This document shows, piece by piece, positions 1 through 5,960 of a stretch of 8,557 nucleotides of DNA. Origin of the DNA: JBBQFC01 sp038321615. GTDB lineage: Bacteria; Bacteroidota; Bacteroidia; Flavobacteriales_D; Cryomorphaceae. The notes beneath the pieces were generated by a model that saw nothing but the letters and a program-made list of their open reading frames with translations, was not told the origin of the DNA and searched no databases. Within the stretch, counting starts at the first letter, position 1; every line of letters starts with the position of its first letter. The stretch covers positions 1-8,557 of the forward strand of contig JBBQFC010000093.1 in assembly GCA_038321615.1 (NCBI GenBank), in the 5' to 3' direction. The translations under genes and the position numbers were made by a program.

Positions 1-86
1 AAGCATTGCAAATGCTTCGAAGCGCAGTGCTGGATTTACTGCGGAGCATTGCAAATGCTTCGGAGCGGACAAATGCATCGAATCGC
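1..86. repeat. Hairpin-rich direct/inverted repeat cluster (REP- or MITE-like), cut by window edge
   Basis: Seen directly: bases 2-24 and 45-67 are near-identical 23-mers with one mismatch (20 versus 63), at a 43-base period. A third, shorter copy at 71-86 matches 10-25 with two mismatches. The core AAGCATTGCAAATGCTT (1-17) is a perfect 7-bp inverted repeat around GCA. The second copy makes a longer stem (42-50 with 54-62, one G-T pair). Between the copies, CGCAGT (23-28) pairs with ACTGCG (38-43) over a 9-base loop. A row of alternating small hairpins is typical of REP/BIME-like or palindromic miniature elements. The copy number in the genome cannot be seen here, and the element may extend left of the window. 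Confidence 0.6.
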
Positions 87-108
87 AAGACCGGGGACGA
101 AATAACCC

Positions 109-148
109 AAATAGGCTTTCTGGAGCCACAGCGTTGGTCAGCCTATTT
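109..148. repeat. 9-bp perfect inverted repeat, 22-base spacer
   Basis: AAATAGGCT at 109-117 is matched exactly by AGCCTATTT at 140-148. The inside carries a short extra stem (GCCA/TGGT). The hairpin is not followed by a T-run, so it is a poor intrinsic terminator. It could be part of the same mobile or palindromic repeat as 1-86, or a cruciform site. A tight dyad CGGTC-G-GACCG follows at 153-163, and a 7-bp stem (196-202 with 210-216, one G-T pair) after that, so most of 1-216 is palindromic. Confidence 0.45.
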
Positions 149-289
149 TAATCGGTCGGACCGCTCCGTCTTTCAACGATTAATTTATTCACTTGGTCGA
201 AAATCGAACTTTCGGCGTTCACTTTTTCCCAGTCAAATCTATAAGTAATCATGAAGCGTAGTCGCACAGGTTCGAAAAAAGCGCACCGC

Positions 290-320
290 ATTGTGGATCA
301 ATACTTTTTACCTATACTTG
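290..320 (+). promoter_or_regulatory. Putative Bacteroidota primary-sigma promoter for the sigma/TPR/CHAT operon
   Basis: ATTG at 290-293 resembles the -33 element and TATACTTG at 313-320 matches TAnnTTTG in all but one position, with a 19-base spacer, which is the spacing known for Bacteroidota housekeeping promoters. Transcription would start near 325-330, leaving a leader of roughly 12-17 bases before the TTG codon at 342. This supports that unusual start. Assigned by motif only. Confidence 0.45.
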
Positions 321-341
321 ATGTGAAAAAATGTTTCATTC

Positions 342-938
342 TTGCGCTCAATCGACCCCACGCTGTCCTATACCGACGCCGACCTTTTTCGGGGTTTAGT
401 AGAAAGCAACCCGACTACACTTGAGATTATTTACAAGGAAAATTATCCATCGGTGATGCGGTTTGTAACGACAAACAGCGGCGAGCCTGATGATGCGCGA
501 GACTTATTTCAAGAAGCCTTATTGGCCGCTTGGCTCAACGCCCAAGATGGGAAGTTTGAGTGCAAAGAAGGACAAAGTTTGGGAGGTTATATCTTTCAAA
601 TTGCCAAGTTCAAATGGCTCGACAAATTAAAATCTAAGCAACATCGCTCTACCATGCGCCTTGCCGATGGACACATGAACCACCACGATGGGCAAAGCGA
701 AACAGACCTTCAAGAAGAGCGCATAGCGCAGATGAAAGGGATGTACGCATTGCTCGATGAAAAATGCAAAGGCATTTTGAACGCTTATTATTATGAAAAA
801 CAAAGCCTTACAGAGATCGGCGAACTGCTCGATCACGACGCAGCAACGGTTAAAACATTGAAATACCGCTGTATGCAGAAACTGAAAGTGCTTTACAGCA
901 AGAATACAAATCAAGTGCAGAACGATGAACGAAAATAA
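342..938 (+). CDS. ECF-type RNA polymerase sigma factor
   Basis: A 198-residue sigma-70 family protein of the extracytoplasmic-function size class, expected to direct RNA polymerase to a dedicated regulon. Region 2 spans about residues 25-100: NYPSVMRFV, then the acidic DDARDLFQEALLAAW, then YIFQIAKFKWLDKLK, the usual -10 binding helices. A variable acidic/polar linker lies at about 100-130. Region 4 covers about 130-185, with a helix-turn-helix (SLTEIGELLDHDAATVKTLK) for the -35 element. The start is TTG: an in-frame stop at 324-326 lies upstream, no ATG or GTG intervenes, and the first in-frame ATG (456) would remove the start of region 2. The final codons overlap the next gene by 14 bases, suggesting translational coupling. 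It differs clearly from the second sigma factor in this window, so they are not recent duplicates. Regulon unknown. Confidence 0.93.
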   Translation: MRSIDPTLSYTDADLFRGLVESNPTTLEIIYKENYPSVMRFVTTNSGEPDDARDLFQEALLAAWLNAQDGKFECKEGQSLGGYIFQIAKFKWLDKLKSKQHRSTMRLADGHMNHHDGQSETDLQEERIAQMKGMYALLDEKCKGILNAYYYEKQSLTEIGELLDHDAATVKTLKYRCMQKLKVLYSKNTNQVQNDERK

Positions 939-1656
939 AGTCCCCTCTATTTTCGATCAGATTGAGAGATATGTTTTGAACCAAATGACGCAACAAGAAC
1001 GACATATGTTTGAATCAGAACTCAATAGGAACGAGAAATTACGAGCAGAATTTGCCATTCAGCGCGAGCTTATTTTAAGCGTGCAGCTGGGTGGTATGCA
1101 AGAGACACTCAAACGTATAGGAGCCAAGATATCCATTGCCGCCGCGGAGCAGCCAGTGCGTTCACGCGGCTTCATCTGGGGCCGCGCCGCTTCTATCGGA
1201 GTGATTCTGGGTATTGCGGCCTGGCTGGCATTGCGTCCAGGCGAAAGCGAAAAGCTTTATGCCCTATATGCTATAAATGACCCCGGGCTACCCGTGCCCA
1301 TGTCGGCAGTAGACAATTATGCCTTTTTCGACGCAATGGTAGATTATAAGGCAGGCTCCTTCGCTAAGGCCCGCAGCAAATTTGAATCGCTTTTGATTTT
1401 AAATTCAGATAGCGACACCCTTCATTATTTCATTGGCGCCACCTATTTCGGCGAAGGTCTTTATCGCGAAGCCCTAGATCAATATCAATTACCAGAAGTG
1501 TCTAATTCTGCAACGTGGGCAGCAAAGGCGCAGTGGTATGGCTTATTGTCGCATTTAAAATTGGGCAATAATGACAAGGTCATGGCTGTGGAAACATTGG
1601 AAAACTCATCTTACGCTTCAGCAATTGCCGAAATAAAACAAAAACTTGCAGATTGA
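925..1656 (+). CDS. Single-pass membrane protein, anti-sigma-like N-terminus and TPR-like C-terminus
   Basis: A 243-residue protein in three parts. Residues 9-68 (FDQIERYVLNQMTQQERHMF and following) form a charged helical segment like the cytoplasmic domain of Bacteroidota anti-sigma proteins. A hydrophobic segment at about 85-103 is a single transmembrane helix, preceded by Arg80, Arg81 and Arg87, which predicts the N-terminus inside. Residues about 130-240 contain paired helices resembling tetratricopeptide repeats (YKAGSFAKARSKFESLL; YFGEGLYREALDQY), predicted periplasmic. The protein has no cysteine, so it is not a classical zinc (HxxxCxxC) anti-sigma factor. It overlaps the sigma gene by 14 bases and the CHAT gene by one base (TGATG). 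Inferred role: membrane inhibitor or sensor for the adjacent sigma factor, with the TPR part binding a periplasmic partner, possibly the TPR-CHAT protein. Anti-sigma activity rests on architecture and position, not on a family hit. Confidence 0.85.
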   Translation: MNENKVPSIFDQIERYVLNQMTQQERHMFESELNRNEKLRAEFAIQRELILSVQLGGMQETLKRIGAKISIAAAEQPVRSRGFIWGRAASIGVILGIAAWLALRPGESEKLYALYAINDPGLPVPMSAVDNYAFFDAMVDYKAGSFAKARSKFESLLILNSDSDTLHYFIGATYFGEGLYREALDQYQLPEVSNSATWAAKAQWYGLLSHLKLGNNDKVMAVETLENSSYASAIAEIKQKLAD

Positions 1657-4600
1657 TGATCTTCTTTCGCATTGCGCTTATAGCCCTTGCGGCGTGGATA
1701 GCTAGCATCCCGGCCATTGGGCAGTCGCTCGATACGGTCGCTTATGCTAAACGCTATGGCCAAATAGTAGAAGCAGCCAAGAAAGGAGAATTCAGCACAG
1801 CCAGAAATCTCTACATAGCACAACTGAAAAGTTTGCGACAAGCTGGAAAATCGGATTCGCTTTATCGATTTTGTTATGAATTTCCAAAAGTAATTTATCA
1901 ATTGGCCGGAGTACAAGGCGCGCTCGACTCCGCAAATAACCTGGTGAATGAAGTGGAGCGGAAAGATCCCAACATGCGGCACCACTTGCTCGCCATCAAC
2001 GACCTATCTTGGTTATATTACGAGTTTGGAATACCCGAAGAAGCGCTCCAGACTGACTTGCGCTATCTAGCCAAAGTCAATGATTTTGGTGGGCGCGAAC
2101 CGCGCGACGTTTATGTTGCCAACTTTAATGTAGCAGCCGATTATCAGAACTTGGGCAATGCCTTAGTCTCTATTAAATACTTCGAAAAATCGATCGAAGC
2201 CGTTAATCACGACACGGTGTTATTCGCCAACGACCTGGTGAATGCGTACAATGGTTTAGGAGCGGCACAATTTCGAAACGGCGAGTTCGTCAAAGGTAAA
2301 AAGAGCCTAAATAAAAGTCTCCAATCCAATTTAGCGATTCAAGATAGCACCGATCGCTACCTCAACGAAGCCAACATTTACGGCAATCTGGCTTTGATAT
2401 TTGAAGAAGAAGGCAACCTGGTAAATGCGAAGGCCAATCTGGAAAAATCGCTACTGGCCCGCCGCAACGGTTTGGCCCGCCCTTTGCCGAATTACCTCCG
2501 CCTTGAACAGCGCAATCACCTCATTCGCAATTACCACAACCTTTCTGGATTATACCTGCGCATAGGCGATGTAAACAGGTCGTACAAAGTGCAAGAATTC
2601 GCTCAAAACTTACGTAACGAATTGCTCGACAAAGACCATGTCGATCACCTTAAAACGCTCGAAAGCTTTGGAAGCATAGAGATGGCGCTGGGAAATTTCG
2701 AGAAAGCCAGATCTATGTTCAATCAATATTTGGCCTTTTGCCTCAAAAAGTTTGGCGAAGCTTCATACTATACCTGCACAGCCTATTACCGTATCGGCCT
2801 TGCTGAAGCTAGCTTAGGCAATTGGGAAGCAGCGAGTCAATCGCTCACGGAAGCTATACAAACTGGAAAACGGGTTACAGGCGAATCCACCGGTCAGGAA
2901 TTGGCAAAAGCCTACCTCGATCGCAGCGAAGCTTACCGCGAGCTCGGAGCCTTCGCGAATGCCGAAAACGATGTGCGACAGTATATGCGCATCAGCAAAG
3001 AAACCCGCCTGGCTACTGACCCATTCCTGGCAAGAGGATACAATGCAATAGCCGAAATAAAGCTGGCCGCAGGTGAGCCAGACAGTGCTCGATATTTCTG
3101 TGACCGGGCAATAGCCATTGTAAAGGAGCATATCGATGTCAATAAAGGGCAAAGTAGACGTTATGACCAGTTTACCTTTAGCCTTCCGGAATCTTACCTC
3201 CTACAAGCAAGAATACAACTGGGAACAGGGCAGAATGAGAAAAACTTGCTGGTTGCAGCTCAGTCGCTCGAGGCTGCCATGGTCGGTATTCAACAGCAAA
3301 AGCGAATGCTGGAAGTGGGCGCTTCACAGATCGTGCTGATCGATCGCTTAGTCGATGTTTACAATCTGGCTCAGGGGGTGTATTTCGACCTTTGGAAAAT
3401 CAGCGGCAACGAGCAATACTTGAACGAAATGCTGCTCATCGCTGAGCAGTCGAAATCTACTTTGCTCCGCGGACAATTAAACAGGTTTACCTCGCTTCGC
3501 GTTGCGCAAATGCCTGATTCGATTGCCTCGAAAGAGAATCAGCTCTTGCTTGAATTAAGCGGTCAAAACAATTCGGAAGATGAAAATCGGGACGACTTTG
3601 AAGTGGAGCGCGACTTTGACAAGCTCCTAAGAGAAATTGCTGAGAAATACCCGGATTACTACCGCTTGAGGTATCAGGATTTTGCGGCTTACCCCGATAC
3701 CATTCGTTCGGTGCTCGTTTCGGAAGGGGTGAATATATTGGAATATACGATCACTGCCAACCGGGCTTTCGGCTTTTTGATTAATCAAAACGGTATGAAG
3801 GTCATTGAGATTTCGAGCGAAGGTATTGAAGATATGTTGGCCCGCTTCGGCAAGGCGGTGCTCACTCGCGATGAGAAATCGGCTCAACTCGGATATGAGC
3901 TGTATCGGCGCCTTTTCAAACCTTTTGAGCCGCATTTCGCTGGTACAGACATTCGGATTATACCGCATGGGCCATTGTTCCAAATCAATTTTGAAGCACT
4001 CGTAAAGCGGCAAAATGAAAACCGCCCTTACTACCTTATCGAAGACTATACCTTGTCTTACCTGCTCTCGGCCACCACTGCGCTGCAATTTAAGGTGCTC
4101 ACAAAACCAAAGTCGGGAGGAGTTTTGGCTTTAGCGCCAGGCTTTTCGGATGAGCTCAAGCAAGCCTACCTCACCGATCATCTAGATACAGTGAGTTTCG
4201 ACGATGACTACCTCCAATTCATTCAGCAGCCCTTTGCCGTGCATACCGCCGAAGGACTCGGGAGTTACTTTGAGAGTCGGGTATTGGTTGGCAACCAGGC
4301 TACGGAAGAAAATTTCAAAGCCGAGGCAGGAAAATACGCCATCATCCACTTGGGTACGCATACAGAGATCAACAATATTTCGCCCCTACTCTCTCGCTTG
4401 GTCTTGGCAAAATCGGGCGATACAGAAGGCGAAGATGGCTACTTGCACGCGTATGAAATTTACAACTTATCGCTCCGAGCCGAGCTGGCTGTGCTTACTG
4501 CGTGCGAAACTGGATTAGGCAAATCGAGCAGCAGCGAAGGAATGCTTTCGCTTGCGCACAGCTTCGCATATGCAGGTTGCCCAAGCATACTGATGTCGCT

Positions 4601-4886
4601 ATGGCAAATCGATGAGCAATCGGCTGCTTCGATTACCGAAGATTTTTACGCCTATTTATCAAAAGGGCAACCCAAAAATGAAGCCCTGAGGCAAGCAAAA
4701 CTCGATTACTTACATGCCCAGAGCGGCGAACTGAGCCAACCTTACTATTGGTCGGGAATGGTATTACTGGGCGACGTTTCACCTATTCCGTCGAGCAAAA
4801 CGCCTATGTGGCTATGGCTGCTTATAGCCGCAGTAGTTGGCCTTGCTGCTTGGTTCCTCATTCGCAGACCGCGAAAAAGAGCGTAA
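1656..4886 (+). CDS. Exported, membrane-anchored TPR-CHAT protein (caspase-like peptidase)
   Basis: A 1076-residue protein. Residues 1-22 are a Sec-type signal peptide (FFRIALIALAAWIASIPAIG, cleavage likely before Gln23). About 30-490 is an array of roughly ten TPR-like helix pairs, for example NLALIFEEEGNLVNAKANLE and GSIEMALGNFEKARSMF. A helical linker (about 500-690) leads to a C-terminal CHAT domain (about 700-1040) with the family hallmarks IRIIPHGPLFQINFEALV, HLGTHTE and AVLTACETGLGK. The predicted catalytic dyad is His902 and Cys950. Residues 1051-1069 are a transmembrane helix followed by the basic tail RRPRKRA, so the TPR and CHAT parts should face the periplasm. CHAT is a clan CD (caspase/separase-like) cysteine peptidase domain that usually acts on specific protein targets; some copies are inactive scaffolds, but the dyad is intact here. 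I chose ATG 1656, which overlaps the previous stop as TGATG, over TTG 1653. It is the third gene of the sigma operon. The substrate is unknown. Confidence 0.92.
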   Translation: MIFFRIALIALAAWIASIPAIGQSLDTVAYAKRYGQIVEAAKKGEFSTARNLYIAQLKSLRQAGKSDSLYRFCYEFPKVIYQLAGVQGALDSANNLVNEVERKDPNMRHHLLAINDLSWLYYEFGIPEEALQTDLRYLAKVNDFGGREPRDVYVANFNVAADYQNLGNALVSIKYFEKSIEAVNHDTVLFANDLVNAYNGLGAAQFRNGEFVKGKKSLNKSLQSNLAIQDSTDRYLNEANIYGNLALIFEEEGNLVNAKANLEKSLLARRNGLARPLPNYLRLEQRNHLIRNYHNLSGLYLRIGDVNRSYKVQEFAQNLRNELLDKDHVDHLKTLESFGSIEMALGNFEKARSMFNQYLAFCLKKFGEASYYTCTAYYRIGLAEASLGNWEAASQSLTEAIQTGKRVTGESTGQELAKAYLDRSEAYRELGAFANAENDVRQYMRISKETRLATDPFLARGYNAIAEIKLAAGEPDSARYFCDRAIAIVKEHIDVNKGQSRRYDQFTFSLPESYLLQARIQLGTGQNEKNLLVAAQSLEAAMVGIQQQKRMLEVGASQIVLIDRLVDVYNLAQGVYFDLWKISGNEQYLNEMLLIAEQSKSTLLRGQLNRFTSLRVAQMPDSIASKENQLLLELSGQNNSEDENRDDFEVERDFDKLLREIAEKYPDYYRLRYQDFAAYPDTIRSVLVSEGVNILEYTITANRAFGFLINQNGMKVIEISSEGIEDMLARFGKAVLTRDEKSAQLGYELYRRLFKPFEPHFAGTDIRIIPHGPLFQINFEALVKRQNENRPYYLIEDYTLSYLLSATTALQFKVLTKPKSGGVLALAPGFSDELKQAYLTDHLDTVSFDDDYLQFIQQPFAVHTAEGLGSYFESRVLVGNQATEENFKAEAGKYAIIHLGTHTEINNISPLLSRLVLAKSGDTEGEDGYLHAYEIYNLSLRAELAVLTACETGLGKSSSSEGMLSLAHSFAYAGCPSILMSLWQIDEQSAASITEDFYAYLSKGQPKNEALRQAKLDYLHAQSGELSQPYYWSGMVLLGDVSPIPSSKTPMWLWLLIAAVVGLAAWFLIRRPRKRA

Positions 4887-4898
4887 GTCTTCATATAT

Positions 4899-4920
4899 GT
4901 GCTTATAAAGCATTGTTTTT
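4899..4920 (+). terminator. Weak candidate intrinsic terminator after the CHAT gene
   Basis: TGCTT (4900-4904) pairs with AAGCA (4908-4912) around a 3-base loop, extendable by a G-T pair, followed by TTGTTTTT at 4913-4920. It lies 13 bases after the CHAT stop codon. The stem is short and AT-rich, so termination may be partial. Confidence 0.3.
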
Positions 4921-4993
4921 CAACAGGATATATCGATCCGTACAAATAAATGAAATTTCTTTTAGTCAAATAGGGCTTATATTAAGGAATCGT

Positions 4994-5001
4994 TATTTTT
5001 G
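4994..5001 (+). promoter_or_regulatory. Putative -7 promoter element for the NYN-CSD gene
   Basis: TATTTTTG is a perfect match to the Bacteroidota -7 consensus TAnnTTTG. No good TTG -33 box is found 19-21 bases upstream, so the promoter may be weak or activator-dependent. The expected start near 5007 would leave an AT-rich leader of about 30 bases before the ATG at 5040, usual for strong translation in this phylum. Confidence 0.45.
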
Positions 5002-5039
5002 CCCCCGCACTGTACTACTATAATTTAAAATAACTATTC

Positions 5040-5960
5040 ATGTCAATCAATGCTTCTCCCATTCGCCGGATTGGGATTTTTTACGACGGCAACTATTTTC
5101 TCCATGTCAGCAACTATTACAATTATGTGCACTCGCGAAAGGCGCGCATCAGCATAGCCGGTCTCCACGAATACATTCGCCATAAAGCGGCCGAACTTGA
5201 AGGAGATGGTAATAGAAACCGCGCCCAAATTGTCGATGCCCACTATTTCCGGGGTCGATTAACGGCGAGTGAAGCCAGCCAACGGGGTAATCAACTTTAC
5301 TTCGATCGCGTGTTTGACGACATTCTTATGCACGAAGGAGTTACCACTCATTACATTCCTGTAAGGGCTTCACAAAATGGCTATAAGTTCGAAAAAGACA
5401 TTGACATTTGGCTAGCACTCGAAGCCTACGAGCTCACTTTCCACAAAAAGTTTGATGTGGTAGTGCTGATCGCTTCCGATGGCGACTACGCCCAACTTTG
5501 TCGAAAGCTTCACACCTTAGGCAGCGCTGTAATCTTACTCTCGTGGGAGTTTGAATACATCGACGACTTTGGAAACAGCAGGGTTACTAAGACTTCGCAA
5601 GACCTTATGAATTCGGCCACGCACTCCTTGAGTATGCACAATATTATAGATGACACGAGAGACAAAGCGCTAATCGACAGTTTATTCGTAGTGCGGGAAC
5701 CGCGATTTGAAGCAGCCGAAAACACCGTAGCTTCAACAAATAGCGACCACCTGCATATTGGCGAGATACTTTCGTTGAAAACGGGTTATGGATTTATCAA
5801 ATACCCGCCGAATAACCTTTTCTTCCATTATCAGAATTTGAGTGGCGTTGACTTCAACGAACTACAAACGGGCGATCGGGTTCAATTTGAGATCACTAAG
5901 AACGACGACGGTCAAGATGTGGCCATTAATGTAGAAATGGCAGTTTCAGTAGCTGATTAA
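5040..5960 (+). CDS. NYN (LabA-like PIN) domain fused to a C-terminal cold-shock domain; predicted ribonuclease
   Basis: A 306-residue soluble, cytoplasmic protein. Residues about 10-180 are a LabA-like NYN domain of the PIN nuclease superfamily. IGIFYDGNYF supplies Asp16 and Asn18, EKDIDIWLALEAYE supplies Asp120 and Asp122, and VVLIASDGDYAQL supplies Asp147 and Asp149. Together these are the acidic residues expected to hold the metal for RNA cleavage. After a short linker, residues 239-304 form a cold-shock/OB domain: the RNP1-like GYGFIKY (249-255), the RNP2-like NLFFHYQNL (259-267), then the ending ELQTGDRVQFE. The OB fold would bind single-stranded RNA or DNA and present it to the nuclease domain. 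It has its own promoter element and is likely monocistronic. Its stop overlaps the stop of the convergent gene by four bases. The domain calls are strong; nuclease activity is inferred from intact residues, and the RNA target is unknown. Confidence 0.9.
   Translation: MSINASPIRRIGIFYDGNYFLHVSNYYNYVHSRKARISIAGLHEYIRHKAAELEGDGNRNRAQIVDAHYFRGRLTASEASQRGNQLYFDRVFDDILMHEGVTTHYIPVRASQNGYKFEKDIDIWLALEAYELTFHKKFDVVVLIASDGDYAQLCRKLHTLGSAVILLSWEFEYIDDFGNSRVTKTSQDLMNSATHSLSMHNIIDDTRDKALIDSLFVVREPRFEAAENTVASTNSDHLHIGEILSLKTGYGFIKYPPNNLFFHYQNLSGVDFNELQTGDRVQFEITKNDDGQDVAINVEMAVSVAD
5957..5960. other. Convergent genes sharing one TTAA for both stop codons
   Basis: On the plus strand TAA (5958-5960) ends the NYN-CSD gene; on the minus strand TAA (read from 5959-5957) ends the DUF4097-like gene. 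The palindrome TTAA supplies both. No room is left for an intergenic terminator, so each transcript must run into the other gene's coding sequence. Confidence 0.9.

Larger units (their letters stand above)
1..341. other. Gene-free stretch upstream of the first sigma operon
   Basis: No convincing gene is present. An 80-codon open frame at 6-248 (+) runs through the hairpin repeat, has no recognisable domain, and its N-terminal part is simply the translated repeat. I therefore treat the stretch as noncoding. It holds the repeat cluster (1-86), further dyads (109-216) and a putative promoter (290-320). Confidence 0.6.

Noticed and set aside
1..86. CRISPR-like array
   Set aside because: Only two full and one partial repeat, unequal spacing (43 then 18-26 bases), the repeats themselves are hairpins with another hairpin between them, and there are no cas genes.
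6..248. Open frame of 80 codons on the plus strand
   Set aside because: Its first third is translated hairpin repeat, no domain is recognisable, and the region is full of dyads; more likely noncoding repeat.
1653..1655. TTG as start of the TPR-CHAT gene
   Set aside because: The ATG immediately following overlaps the previous stop as TGATG, the usual coupled arrangement, and gives the same signal peptide.
1611..1985. Minus-strand open frame of 124 codons
   Set aside because: Lies across the junction of two well-supported plus-strand genes and has no coherent domain; a shadow frame.
3627..4088. Minus-strand open frame of 153 codons inside the CHAT gene
   Set aside because: Antisense to the well-conserved start of the CHAT domain, no recognisable motif.
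342..4886. Part of a type III-E CRISPR (Craspase) locus
   Set aside because: TPR-CHAT plus ECF sigma recalls it, but no gRAMP/Cas7-11, repeats or Cas1 are visible, and this CHAT protein is exported and membrane anchored.
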